Shown one piece after another: positions 43,607 through 52,725 of a DNA stretch of 64,000 nucleotides. The first letter of the stretch is position 1; each line of letters begins with the position of its first letter. The notes beneath the pieces are model-generated. The model was not told the origin of the DNA. It saw only the letters and a list, made by a program, of their open reading frames with translations, and ran no database searches. Position numbers and translations under genes: made by a program. Location of the stretch: the NCBI RefSeq assembly GCF_900188185.1, contig NZ_FZPA01000005.1, forward strand, positions 124,001 through 188,000, in the 5' to 3' direction. Source of the stretch: Sphingopyxis indica (GTDB lineage: Bacteria; Pseudomonadota; Alphaproteobacteria; Sphingomonadales; Sphingomonadaceae).

Positions 43607-43671
43607 TCCCTCGTCGGAAAACGGGGCCGGCATGGCCGTATTCCAGCTGCCGGCCAGCGTGCCATTCTCAT

Positions 43672-43874
43672 TTCGCGCAGAGATCGCAGAGGATTTGATT
43701 CACGCGGAGACGCGGAGACGCGGAGCGGGTCGGGGCCGACAGGCCCTCCTTTTCGATCAACGCTGCGCCATACCGCAGTGCCGAAGGGACAAAGCCGCTT
43801 CGCGGCGAACGCTACATCTCCGCGCCTCCGCGTCTCCGCGTGAGCATTCTTCTTCTCTGCGATCTCTGCGCGAA
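43672..43874. repeat. 203-bp element with two pairs of inverted arms and internal GGAGACGC direct repeats
   Basis: Outer arms 43672-43691 and 43855-43874 match 20 of 20. Inner arms (43699-43725 and 43818-43843) are built from ACGCGGAG words repeated three times. The loop of about 90 bp holds no gene. Confidence 0.88.
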
Positions 43875-43916
43875 TCCCGAATAGCGCCCAACCCATTTCC
43901 GGGCGTGCGGTCGCGG

Positions 43917-43958
43917 CCCAAAAAAAAAGAAAAGGGCGGCCCCGCAGGACCGCCCTTT
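43917..43958 (-). terminator. Intrinsic terminator of carD
   Basis: On the minus strand, stem AAAGGGCGG/CCGCCCTTT (43950-43958 with 43931-43939) is followed by a long T-rich run (to 43917). It lies 23 bp after the carD stop. Confidence 0.88.
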
Positions 43959-43980
43959 CATGTTTCACCGGGCTCGGCGC

Positions 43981-44508
43981 TTACGCCTTCTCGGTGTAAT
44001 ATTTCGGCGCGTGCTCGTTGAGGATCTCGAGGATCTTCGCCTGCGCGGTCTTTTCGTCGCTTTCCTCCATCGCGCCGAGTTCGCGCGCGAGGCGGCTCGA
44101 CGCCGCTTCGAAAATCTGGCGCTCCGAATAGCTCTGTTCGGGCTGGTCGTCGGCGCGGAACAGGTCGCGCGTCACCTCGGCGATCGACACGAGGTCGCCC
44201 GAGTTGATCTTCGCTTCATATTCCTGTGCGCGGCGCGACCACATGGTGCGCTTCACCTTGGGCTTGGTCGTCAGCACCTGCAGCGCTTCCTTCAGCGTCT
44301 TGTCCGACGACAGCTTGCGCATCCCCACGCCTTCGGCCTTGTTGGTCGGGACGCGAAGGGTCATTTTTTCCTTTTCGAAGCGGAGGACATAGAGTTCCAG
44401 CTGCATGCCCGCGATCTCGGACTTTTGCAGCTCGATGACGCGCCCCACGCCATGCTTTGGATAAACGACATAATCCCCGACTTCAAAGACGAGCGAGTTT
44501 GCGGACAT
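43981..44508 (-). CDS. carD: CarD/CdnL family RNA polymerase-binding regulator
   Basis: A 175-residue protein. An N-terminal Tudor-like RNAP-interaction domain (FEVGDYVVYPKHGVGRVIEL, about residues 7-26; LYVLRFEKEKMTLRVP) is followed by a helical DNA-binding C-domain (MWSRRAQEYEAKINSGDL and RDLFRADDQPEQSYSERQI). It stabilises open complexes at rRNA and housekeeping promoters; in Caulobacter it is called CdnL. The start at 44508 follows AAAGGAAG. A strong intrinsic terminator closes the gene. Confidence 0.95.
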   Translation of the reverse strand: MSANSLVFEVGDYVVYPKHGVGRVIELQKSEIAGMQLELYVLRFEKEKMTLRVPTNKAEGVGMRKLSSDKTLKEALQVLTTKPKVKRTMWSRRAQEYEAKINSGDLVSIAEVTRDLFRADDQPEQSYSERQIFEAASSRLARELGAMEESDEKTAQAKILEILNEHAPKYYTEKA

Positions 44509-44824
44509 GCAGCTTCCTTTCATTGGCCTTGTCGGGACGGGAAAGCGCGTGAACACCGGTGTATCCGGCCCTCGCGGGAGGGGGATCAGGGCAGTTCGGG
44601 CGGCGCTCGCCAGTCTATCGTGACAAGGGATTTGGCTCCATCGGATGCGCCGAATGTGCCTCGGCCCGGCGGCGGGAAGAGGCGGATTGGCGGCGCGTTG
44701 ATATTTCCTATAGCGGATTCGCAACAAAATTGCCACCCCCCGCACGGAAATCCGTGCCTCTGCGCCTTGACGCCCCGGCAAACGCGTTTCACCTTGAGAC
44801 GAAATCATGGATGGGGATGCCGAA
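44509..44824. other. Gene-free divergent gap between carD and the SDR gene
   Basis: About 316 bp with no supported gene. The only clear structure is the small palindrome GCACGGA-AA-TCCGTGC (about 44741-44756). It presumably holds both promoters. Confidence 0.5.
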
Positions 44825-45637
44825 ATGCATGAGCAAATCTGGTGGGTTACGGGCGCATCGTCGGGAATCGGCGCGGCGCTGGCGCGCGGGCTGGCGGCGC
44901 GCGGCGCGCGGCTGATCCTGTCGGGCCGCAACGTCGCCGCGCTCGAAGCGGTGGCAAAGGATTGCGGCGCCGGAACGATGATCCTGCCCTTCGAGGCGAC
45001 CGACTATGCGGCGATCCCGCAGATGGTGCAGGAAGCGTGGGACTGGTGCGGGCGAATCGACGGGCTCGTCAACAACGCCGGCATTTCGCAGCGCAGCCTG
45101 GCGATCGAAACCGGCTTTTCGGTCTATCAGAAGATCATCGACGTCGACCTGCTCGCGCCGATCGCACTGACGCAGGCGCTCTTGCCGCGTATGATCGCGG
45201 CGGGCGGCGGCCGGATCGTCGCCATATCGAGCGTCGCGGGCATGGCGGGCATTCCCGTCCGCAGCGCCTATTGCGCCGCCAAGCACGGGCTGATCGGCTA
45301 TCACGACGCGGTGCGCGCCGAAAATGAGCATCTCGGCCTGAAGGTGCTCGTGGTCGCGCCCGGGTCGGTGCGCACCAACGTCAGCCGCAACGCGCTGAAT
45401 GCCGATGGCAGCGTGCGCGGGACGAGCGACAAGGCGATCGACAACGGCCTTCCCGCCGAGGTCGCGGCGGCGCAGATCCTGGACGCCGTCGAGAACGGCA
45501 AGCGCGAAATCGTCGTCGCCGAGGGCGCCGAAGCCGAAATCCCCGCGCTCCGCCGCAGCGATCCCGACGCGCTTTTCGACCGGATGAGCGCGATGGTGCA
45601 GGCGGGCTATGCACAGCAGATGGGTGCGAAGCGGTAG
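44825..45637 (+). CDS. Short-chain dehydrogenase/reductase
   Basis: A 270-residue classical SDR. NAD(P)-binding VTGASSGIGAAL (about residues 8-19), NNAGISQRS, catalytic Ser in ISSVAGMAG, YCAAKHGLIGY (Tyr-x3-Lys) and APGSVRTNVS. An Arg at the end of strand 2 (SGRN) suggests NADPH. The C-terminal half resembles DHRS7-like SDRs; substrate unknown. The ATG at 44825 is used; 44807 adds six residues. A perfect 24-bp inverted repeat follows the gene. Confidence 0.92.
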   Translation: MHEQIWWVTGASSGIGAALARGLAARGARLILSGRNVAALEAVAKDCGAGTMILPFEATDYAAIPQMVQEAWDWCGRIDGLVNNAGISQRSLAIETGFSVYQKIIDVDLLAPIALTQALLPRMIAAGGGRIVAISSVAGMAGIPVRSAYCAAKHGLIGYHDAVRAENEHLGLKVLVVAPGSVRTNVSRNALNADGSVRGTSDKAIDNGLPAEVAAAQILDAVENGKREIVVAEGAEAEIPALRRSDPDALFDRMSAMVQAGYAQQMGAKR

Positions 45638-45660
45638 GCGCGCTCGTTCGGATGAAGCCA

Positions 45661-45723
45661 TAGCCCTGAGCTTGTCGAAGGGCGCTTCCCGTCGATAGTC
45701 GCCCTTCGACAAGCTCAGGGCTA
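45661..45723. repeat. Perfect 24-bp intergenic inverted repeat (CTTCGACAAGCTCAGG family)
   Basis: Arms 45661-45684 and 45700-45723 match 24 of 24, 15-nt loop. It lies between convergent SDR and rcdA genes. The same arm word interrupts the element at 41804-41893. Confidence 0.93.
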
Positions 45724-45740
45724 CGGTTCGATCTGACGTT

Positions 45741-46211
45741 CTAGAGCCGCGCCTCGAGCTGCGCGAGCAGCGCCTGAACCGGGCGCGGGGCTTCGGGGCG
45801 GGCCCAGCCCGCTTCGATCCGCGCGATGCGGTCGAACAGCCGTTCGCTCGCCGCCACGATGTCGCGGATCGGCGCGTCGAAACGCGCGCAGACCGACCAG
45901 TCGGCAGCGATGGGCTCCCCGAGGCACGCAGCCTTGTCGCGCTTGCCGACGCCGGGCTCGCGCGCGATCATCGCGCGGCGGTGGAGCAGCCAGGCGATGA
46001 TATGCATCAGCCGCGTCGTCGTCTTCAGCGATTCGCACGCCAGGCTGATCTGGAGCAGCGCGTCGCGCGGGACGCCGCCGAAATCGCGCGCCGCGGCAAA
46101 GGCCGCATGCGCCTCGTCGGCGAGCAGCATCGCCTCGACATAGAGCGCCTCGACCTGCGCCCGGTGGACGGGCGAGGTCAGCTCGGGCGGAACGGACGGT
46201 CCCCTGTTCAT
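45741..46211 (-). CDS. rcdA: RcdA-like adaptor (DUF1465)
   Basis: A 156-residue helical protein. VHRAQVEALYVEAMLLADEA and ALLQISLACESLKTTTRLMH, then IIAWLL, match the DUF1465 family, whose Caulobacter member RcdA is an adaptor delivering CtrA and other substrates to ClpXP during the cell cycle. The C-terminus is Ala/Leu/Arg-rich and flexible, as in RcdA. ATG 46211 (MNRGPSV) is chosen; 46247 is a longer possibility. The DUF465 genes nearby are a common neighbour in sphingomonads. The cell-cycle role is inferred from the family. Confidence 0.85.
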   Translation of the reverse strand: MNRGPSVPPELTSPVHRAQVEALYVEAMLLADEAHAAFAAARDFGGVPRDALLQISLACESLKTTTRLMHIIAWLLHRRAMIAREPGVGKRDKAACLGEPIAADWSVCARFDAPIRDIVAASERLFDRIARIEAGWARPEAPRPVQALLAQLEARL

Positions 46212-46302
46212 CACGGGGGGATGCCACGGGGCGGGCCGCGGCCGCAATGCCGCTAACCATCTTTCCTTGTCGCGTCCCGTTTTGAATCAGGCTCTCAGCC
46301 GC

Positions 46303-46500
46303 TCAGGCGATGATGTCGGGAAGCAGCTGATCCTCGCACCAGGCGATCTCGTCGCGCAGCTTGAGCTTCTTTTTCTTGAGCCGTGCGAGCTGAAGCTGGT
46401 CGGGAACCGCCCCTTCCCCCAGCGCGATGATCGCGGCGTCGAGGTCGCGATGTTCGATGCGAAGCAGTTCGAGGCGCTGGGCGATATCTTCGGGGTTCAC
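46303..46500 (-). CDS. DUF465 (YdcH-like) small protein
   Basis: A 65-residue coiled-coil protein starting at GTG 46500 (MNPEDIAQRLELLRIEHRDL), with DQLQLARLKKKKLKLRDEI in the second half. The HRDLD and RLKKxKLxLRDEI signatures define DUF465. Function unknown. It diverges from a second, shorter DUF465 gene 126 bp away. An upstream TTG (46536) is less likely. Confidence 0.88.
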   Translation of the reverse strand: MNPEDIAQRLELLRIEHRDLDAAIIALGEGAVPDQLQLARLKKKKLKLRDEIAWCEDQLLPDIIA

Positions 46501-46625
46501 GCGGCTGTTTCTGCCACGTTCACGTCCCGTCCGCAACGGGCACCGGGTGGCCGAATCGGCACGACATCGCCGCCGATTCGTGATTTAATCGGCGGTCCCC
46601 ATCGAGTCGAAAAGGAGAATGGTCC

Positions 46626-46784
46626 ATGAGCACATCGCACCTTTCCGCCCTGAGGTCCCGCCACGCGGATCTCGACGCGAAAATTGCGAATGAAGAGCGC
46701 CGGCCTGCCCCCGATACGGCCCGGCTGGCGCAGATGAAGAAGCAGAAGCTCAAGCTCAAGGAAGAGATGCTGACGACGGGCTGA
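46626..46784 (+). CDS. DUF465 (YdcH-like) small protein, second copy
   Basis: A 52-residue protein. MSTSHLSALRSRHADLDAKI opens it and RLAQMKKQKLKLKEEM closes it, the DUF465 pattern (His-x-Asp-Leu-Asp then Lys/Leu-rich helix). AAAGGAGA precedes the ATG with good spacing. Being under 60 codons it is easily missed. It is paired head to head with the longer DUF465 gene on the other strand. Confidence 0.88.
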   Translation: MSTSHLSALRSRHADLDAKIANEERRPAPDTARLAQMKKQKLKLKEEMLTTG

Positions 46785-46830
46785 ACCGGCCCGACGCGAC
46801 ATGCCGCCGGCTGGCGCCTCCTTGCGAGCG

Positions 46831-47220
46831 TCAGCCCCGGGGGCGGAAGGGCGCGCGTTCGAGTCCCGTCCGCCGCAGATGCGGCGGCAGATCCGATTCG
46901 GCCTTCACCTGACGCCGTACCACCTGCGGGTTGACCTGCCGGTCGAAGGCGATGCCGAACTTCCCCTCGCCCACCCAGACGACGCGGCCCGGAACCGGGC
47001 CGATGTTGCGCAGTTCGACTTCGATCGCCGCGCCTTCGGCGACGCGCACCGGCCCTTCGGCCAGCATTCCGCCCGGCGACAGGTTGCGCACGCGCACCAG
47101 CGCGGGCTGCCCGCCGTTCGTCACATAGAGATTGGCCTGCATGAACAGGCTGTCGCGATCGGCACTGCGTGACAGCGCGGCGACTTCCTCATCCAGCGTT
47201 CGCGACCCTTGCGATTCCAT
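46831..47220 (-). CDS. PilZ-domain protein
   Basis: A 129-residue protein. Residues about 25-100 have the PilZ layout: a strand with Arg (LVRVRNLSPGGMLAEGP, the D/NxSxxG-type motif here N-L-S-P-G-G), VEVELRNIGPVPGRVVWVGE and GIAFD. The upstream RxxxR signature of c-di-GMP binders is not obvious, so it may be a non-binding PilZ. Start ATG 47220 (MESQGSRTL). It probably links to motility or envelope control, but no partner gene is nearby. Confidence 0.85.
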   Translation of the reverse strand: MESQGSRTLDEEVAALSRSADRDSLFMQANLYVTNGGQPALVRVRNLSPGGMLAEGPVRVAEGAAIEVELRNIGPVPGRVVWVGEGKFGIAFDRQVNPQVVRRQVKAESDLPPHLRRTGLERAPFRPRG

Positions 47221-47324
47221 GCGACCCGTCCCTCGCTTCTGCCTCGAATATTCCAAGGCGGAGAATCTAGGGATGAGCCCTTGCCGAAATGTAAATGAAA
47301 GCCGGGGAATAGCCCGGCCCGCGA

Positions 47325-47786
47325 TCAATCCTCGCGCGAGACGCGTTCGTTGCGCTCGTGACGCTCCTGCGCCTCCAGCGTCATCGTCGCGATCGGACGC
47401 GCCTGGAGCCGCGCGAACGAGATCGGCTCGCCGGTGACCGCGCAATAGCCATATTCGCCCTCGTCGATGCGGCGGATCGCCGAATCGATCTTGGCGATCA
47501 GCTTGCGCTGGCGGTCGCGGGTCCTCAGCTCGATCGCCCAGTCGGTCTCGCTCGACGCGCGATCGGCAAGGTCGGGTTCGCGCAGCGGCCCGTCCTGCAA
47601 TTGCGCCAGCGTCGATTCGGCTTCGGAGAGGATCGACTTCTTCCAGGCGATCAGGAGTCCCCGAAAATACTCCTGCTGCCGTTCGTTCATGAACGGCTCG
47701 TCTTCGCTGGGACTATAGTCCGAATCGAGGTTCGATTTGGCTTCGCGGAGCGCGTCGGCGCCAACGTCGGCAATCTGGGTTGGCAT
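47325..47786 (-). CDS. dksA: DksA/TraR family RNA polymerase secondary-channel factor
   Basis: A 153-residue protein. Coiled coil with the tip (about residues 33-115; RQQEYFRGLLIAWKKSILSE, SDRASSETDWAIELRTRDRQ-like helix) and a C-terminal finger GEYGYCAVTGEPISFARLQA, then RPIATMTLEAQERHER. Only one of the four zinc Cys remains, the normal state in many alphaproteobacterial DksA proteins. It acts with ppGpp to adjust rRNA and stress transcription. ATG 47786. Confidence 0.95.
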   Translation of the reverse strand: MPTQIADVGADALREAKSNLDSDYSPSEDEPFMNERQQEYFRGLLIAWKKSILSEAESTLAQLQDGPLREPDLADRASSETDWAIELRTRDRQRKLIAKIDSAIRRIDEGEYGYCAVTGEPISFARLQARPIATMTLEAQERHERNERVSRED

Positions 47787-48210
47787 AAGGGGCTTCTCGC
47801 GTCCTTTCCTGTCGCAGGACCGCCGCGGCTGGCGATCCGGGGATTGCGCCGCGCCTATACCGGGCCCTCGGGAGCGATACAAGCGCCGAAGCAACCAATG
47901 CGGCCGGGTGAGTGAAGCGGCGCTGAACCGGGGCCGCGGCGCGGGGGATAAATCTCTCTCCGCTGTCTGGTTACAACCCAGCCGCTCGTTAGGAATTCGG
48001 ATCAAATTTCCATTTTTCTGTTCCGATACGGGACAGAAATGGTCGGAATGCTTGATTTTGCCGCTCTAATCCCGTCTTCGGACACTCTATCGCGGTTAAC
48101 GCGATGGACGCATTCACAAAGCTTTGGCCTTTTGGGTCTAGCCGAACAGCGAGCGGGGTGCCGGGGGTCGGGGCCTTTTTCGCCAAACAGCCGGAAAAGA
48201 AAGAATATCC
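47787..48210. other. Long upstream region of the PEP-CTERM-like gene
   Basis: About 420 bp without a gene between divergent dksA and the PEP-CTERM-like gene. An imperfect hairpin (about 48010-48042; CCATTT...AAATGG, TCTGT...ACAGA) lies about 170 bp before the start codon. Such a long 5' region may hold regulatory RNA structure. Confidence 0.5.
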
Positions 48211-49311
48211 ATGTCTGTCCGAATGGCTCTAGCCAAGCTTGGCGCTTATACATGCGGCGGTGCGCTTCTGGGGGGCGGCGCGATGCAGGTCGCCGAGCCG
48301 CCCGCCGCGACCTGTTGCTGCTGCCAGACCTCCTGTTGCGGCAAGCCCGCGCCCAAGAAGGTCGTGCGCCAACGGCACGCGCCAAAGAAGGTGAAGCGCG
48401 TCCGCCGTGTCGTCACCACCAAAAAAACGGTGCGCACCGAAACCCCGCAGGTCGTCACCCAGACGATCCCCCTGCCGCCGATCCCCTATGCCCCCTTCCC
48501 GCAGCAGAGCGGCTTCGAAGGCGGCGGTGGCGGCAGCGGCGTGACGGTGATCGGCGGCGGCTTTGGCGGCGGCTTCGGCGGCGGTTTCTTCGGGGGCTTC
48601 TTCGGCGGATCGAGCGGCGGCAGCAGCGGCAGCATCGTCGTCACCTCGACCACGACCGGCGGATTGAGCTCGACCACAAGCAGCACCTCGGGCGGCGTCT
48701 CGACCTCGACCGGCGGTGTGTCGACGTCGACTTCCACCGGGGGCGTATCGACCTCGACCGGCGGCATCAGCTCGACCACCTCGACCGGAGGCGTTTCGAC
48801 CTCGACCGGCGGTGTCAGCACCTCGACGGGCGGCGTGAGCACGTCGACCGGCGGCGTCTCGACGTCCACCGGCGGCGTCTCTACCTCCTCGGGCAACGTC
48901 AGCTCCTCTTCGTCGAGCAGCAGTTCGTCGTCCAGTTCCTCGTCGTCCTCATCCTCCTCGAGTTCCTCCTCGTCGGGCGGCAGCGGGTCGAGCGGCAGCT
49001 CGGGCGGCAGTTCGTCGTCGAGCAGCAGCTCCTCTTCCTCTTCGTCGAGCGGTTCCTCCTCGACCTCGTCGGGCGCGACCGGCGGCAGCAGCAGTTTCGG
49101 GGCGTCGAGTTCGTCCTCCTCTTCTTCGTCGAGCAGCAGCTCGTCGAGTTCGTCCTCCTCGTCGAGTTCGGGCGGCAGCAGCGGCAACCCGCCGGGCGAT
49201 CCGACTCCGGTTCCCGCGCCGCCGATGATGCTGCTGTTCGGCGCCGCTGCCGCAGCGCTCGTCGCGCGCCGCCGCGCCGCGAATCAGGCGGACGAGGCCG
49301 ACGCGGCCTGA
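48211..49311 (+). CDS. Cys- and Ser-rich surface protein with PEP-CTERM-like sorting signal
   Basis: 366 residues of strong compositional bias. An N-terminal hydrophobic stretch is followed by CCCCQTSCC (residues 35-43), a basic segment (KKVVRQRHAPKKVKRVRR), a Gly-rich part, about eight STSTGGV repeats (about 150-230), then long polyserine tracts (about 230-330). The end is PTPVPAPPMMLLFGAAAAAL followed by VARRR, the motif-helix-basic layout of exosortase substrates (VPxPAP variant). It may be exported, cut by an exosortase and heavily glycosylated. Ser is encoded by a mix of TCN and AGY codons. A strong terminator follows. The gene for the sortase is not in the window. Confidence 0.85.
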   Translation: MSVRMALAKLGAYTCGGALLGGGAMQVAEPPAATCCCCQTSCCGKPAPKKVVRQRHAPKKVKRVRRVVTTKKTVRTETPQVVTQTIPLPPIPYAPFPQQSGFEGGGGGSGVTVIGGGFGGGFGGGFFGGFFGGSSGGSSGSIVVTSTTTGGLSSTTSSTSGGVSTSTGGVSTSTSTGGVSTSTGGISSTTSTGGVSTSTGGVSTSTGGVSTSTGGVSTSTGGVSTSSGNVSSSSSSSSSSSSSSSSSSSSSSSSSGGSGSSGSSGGSSSSSSSSSSSSSSGSSSTSSGATGGSSSFGASSSSSSSSSSSSSSSSSSSSSSGGSSGNPPGDPTPVPAPPMMLLFGAAAAALVARRRAANQADEADAA

Positions 49312-49348
49312 AATCCACTGGAGGCCGGCCCGTCCGGCCGCCGATCGA

Positions 49349-49374
49349 GGGCCGCCCCGGGGCGGCCCTTTTTT
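49349..49374 (+). terminator. Intrinsic terminator after the PEP-CTERM-like gene
   Basis: Stem GGGCCGCC (49349-49356) and GGCGGCCC (49361-49368) with CCGG loop, followed by six T (49369-49374). Confidence 0.92.
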
Positions 49375-49473
49375 CGTGCCGGTGGCACGCCGGTCGCGAA
49401 AGCCGGAACGACGGTCGCGCATTGCAACGCGCCTCCGGCCGGGTTAGCCCATGCGCGATCAAGGGAGGCCGCA

Positions 49474-49686
49474 ATGCGCCGAAGCGCGATGCTTTTGTTT
49501 TTCCCGCTGCTGCTCGGGGGATGCGCGACGAGTGACCACGGCTGGACCGGCTCGGGCGCCGAGCCCTTCAATCAGGCGATGGCCGACTGCAAGGGCCGCA
49601 CCGCCGCGCTCGGCGGCAAACCCGAACGCCGGTTCGCGATTGACACCTGCATGGCGGGCAAGGGCTGGACGCCGCCCGATCGCTGA
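49474..49686 (+). CDS. Small lipoprotein, unknown function
   Basis: A 70-residue protein with a lipobox (FFPLLLGGCAT, Cys17) and a short mature part carrying two Cys (ADCKGRTAAL, DTCMAGKGW) that may pair. AAGGGAGG precedes the ATG. The C-terminal CMxxKGW pattern recurs in small Gram-negative lipoproteins of unknown role. It lies upstream of serS on the same strand. Confidence 0.85.
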   Translation: MRRSAMLLFFPLLLGGCATSDHGWTGSGAEPFNQAMADCKGRTAALGGKPERRFAIDTCMAGKGWTPPDR

Positions 49687-51021
<1,335 letters not shown>

Positions 51022-51025
51022 CACC

Positions 51026-51131
51026 CCGTTCGTGCTGAGGAGGGACTGAGCCCCGGCGAAGGCCCGTCTCGAAGCATGGGTCCTTCGAGACGCCATTTCG
51101 ACGGGGCTCAATGGCTCCTCAGGACGAACGG
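51026..51131. repeat. Intergenic inverted repeat between serS and surE
   Basis: Arms 51026-51055 and 51102-51131 pair with about five mismatches. An inner hairpin GTCTCGAAG/CTTCGAGAC lies at 51066-51091. Confidence 0.8.
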
Positions 51132-51151
51132 ATAAAAGAAGGATTGAAAGC

Positions 51152-51922
51152 GTGCGCATCCTCCTCACCAACGACGACGGCTATCACGCCCCCGGCTTCG
51201 CGGTGCTCGAGGCGATCGCGCGGCAGCTTTCGGACGACATCTGGGTCTGCGCGCCGTCGGAGGAACAGTCGGGCGCCGGCCATTCGCTCACCCTCTCGCG
51301 CCCGGTGCGCGTGCGCCAGCATGGCGAGCGGCGCTGGTCCTGCACCGGCACCCCGACCGATTCGGTGATGATCGCGATCGGCAAGCTGATGCCCGAAAAG
51401 CCCGATCTGATCCTCTCGGGCGTCAACCGCGGCGCCAATCTCGGCGACGACATCACCTATTCGGGCACCGTCTCGGCGGCGATCGAAGGGGCGCTCGCCG
51501 GCATCCCCGCTATCGCGCTCAGCCAGGTCTATGCGCGCGAGGGCATGGGCGACACCGTGCCCTTCGAGGCGGCCGAGGCGTGGGGCGCGAAGGCGCTCGC
51601 GCCGCTGCTGAAAACCCCGATGCCGCCGCGCACGCTGGTCAATATCAACTTCCCCGCGCTGCCCGCCGCCGCGGTCAAGGGCATCCGCGTCGTCCGCCAG
51701 GGCTTTCACGATTACAGCCGCGGCTCGATCGTCGAGGGCACCGACCCGCGCGGCTATACCTATTATTGGTTCGGACTGCACGGCATCGAACATTCGCTCG
51801 CGCACGACAGCGACCTCGAAGCGATCGACGACGGCTATATTTCGGTCACCCCGCTCCAGCTCGACCTGACCCACGACGCCTCGCTCGCCGCGCTGCGGAG
51901 CGCCTATGAGGGGGATCGGTAG
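51152..51922 (+). CDS. surE: 5'/3'-nucleotidase SurE
   Basis: A 256-residue metal-dependent nucleotidase, starting at GTG 51152. MRILLTNDDGYHAPG (metal-binding Asp-Asp), APSEEQSGAGHSLTLSRPVR (Ser in the metal site), GTPTDSVMIAI, SGVNRGANLGDDITYSGTVS and AAIEG are the SurE motifs. It hydrolyses nucleoside monophosphates in stationary-phase survival. surE is often followed by pcm and nlpD, but here it is followed by repeats and small genes. Confidence 0.96.
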   Translation: MRILLTNDDGYHAPGFAVLEAIARQLSDDIWVCAPSEEQSGAGHSLTLSRPVRVRQHGERRWSCTGTPTDSVMIAIGKLMPEKPDLILSGVNRGANLGDDITYSGTVSAAIEGALAGIPAIALSQVYAREGMGDTVPFEAAEAWGAKALAPLLKTPMPPRTLVNINFPALPAAAVKGIRVVRQGFHDYSRGSIVEGTDPRGYTYYWFGLHGIEHSLAHDSDLEAIDDGYISVTPLQLDLTHDASLAALRSAYEGDR

Positions 51923-51946
51923 CGGGCGGAGGCGGTCATTCCAGTT

Positions 51947-52119
51947 CCTCCCCGGAACGGGGAGGTGGCAGCCCCCCCCTCGACTGCCTTGCAGGCGCTC
52001 AGGATAAACTGCGCCGTAGGCGCAGGGCTGACGGAGGGGTCGGAGCCTCTCGTCATGGCGCAGCGTTTCGGCCCCTCCACCACCGTTTCGCGGCGGTCCC
52101 CCTCCCCGTTCCGGCGAGG
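51947..52119. repeat. Intergenic element with CCTCCCCGGAACGGGGAGG arms
   Basis: Left arm 51947-51965 is a self-hairpin; right arm 52101-52119 is its inverted copy with one mismatch. A single copy of the arm (one base different) lies at 56985-57003. The interior (51966-52100) holds no gene. Confidence 0.8.
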
Positions 52120-52174
52120 AAATTGAAACTCCACGCCCCACGCCGGAACCGCCACGCGCTCGCAAAGGCAACGC

Positions 52175-52338
52175 CTAGAGCATCGTGCCGGAAATCTGCA
52201 CCGTTTCCCCGAGCGAAGACGAGGGGCATTGCCGAGCGAAGTCGAGGCGGCGACGCTGCGGTTCTCGCTCCGCTCGAACGAGCCCCTCGTCTTCGCTCGG
52301 GGATGCGGATGATTCAGATTTCGCGCAATTTGCTCTAG
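52175..52338. repeat. Nested element: CTAGAGCA terminal repeats enclosing a perfect 21-bp inverted repeat
   Basis: Outer arms 52175-52198 and 52315-52338 share CTAGAGCA and GAAATCTG. Inner arms 52207-52227 and 52282-52302 match 21 of 21 (CCCCGAGCGAAGACGAGGGG). Further GAGCGAAGTCGAG words fill the centre. Confidence 0.8.
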
Positions 52339-52350
52339 AAGGAGGACGCC

Positions 52351-52461
52351 ATGGCAGGGCAGCCCAGGGCCGGCGGGCCTATGTTCCTCGCCTGCGACGA
52401 CAGCAGCTATATGTCGGGCCAGGTGTTGCATCCCAACGGCGGGATGATCGTTAACGGATAG
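52351..52461 (+). pseudogene. SDR C-terminal fragment (36 codons) with its own strong ribosome site
   Basis: ATG 52351 follows AAGGAGG and encodes 36 residues, of which MFLACDDSSYMSGQVLHPNG matches the extreme C-terminus of SDR enzymes (FLAS-D-SSY-TGQ-HPNGG). The Rossmann fold and active site are absent. It is either debris from a deleted SDR gene that acquired a ribosome site or a translated micropeptide. It sits 12 bp after a nested repeat element. Confidence 0.6.
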
Positions 52462-52484
52462 AGGGGGCAGACAGGAGATATGTC

Positions 52485-52667
52485 ATGCCAGCCAAATCCA
52501 AAGCCCAGCAAAAGGCCGCGGGCGCGGCGCTGAGCGCCAAGCGCGGCGATACGCCGAAATCCGAACTCAAAGGCGCCTCGCGCGAAATGTACGACAGCAT
52601 GAGCGAAAAGCAGCTCGAGGATTTCGCCGAAGGCTCGCGCAAGGGCAAACCCGAACACGTCGACTGA
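52485..52667 (+). CDS. DUF3008-family small protein
   Basis: A 60-residue, highly charged protein: MPAKSKAQQKAAGAALSAKR, then MYDSMSEKQLEDFAEGSRKG. This is the whole DUF3008 pattern. AGGAGATATGTC gives a good ribosome site before the ATG. Function unknown; members resemble small stress-induced, mostly disordered proteins. It stands between the SDR fragment and a lipoprotein gene. Confidence 0.9.
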   Translation: MPAKSKAQQKAAGAALSAKRGDTPKSELKGASREMYDSMSEKQLEDFAEGSRKGKPEHVD

Positions 52668-52725
52668 CCCCGCTGGCCAGTTGCGCCGCGATCCGGCATA
52701 ATCCCCCCGCCAGGGGAGGATCGCG

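Noticed and set aside
48486-49187. Minus-strand Asp/Glu/Leu-rich frame
   Set aside because: A by-product of reading the Ser/Gly codons of the PEP-CTERM-like gene in reverse; no start signals, and the plus strand has sorting signal and terminator.
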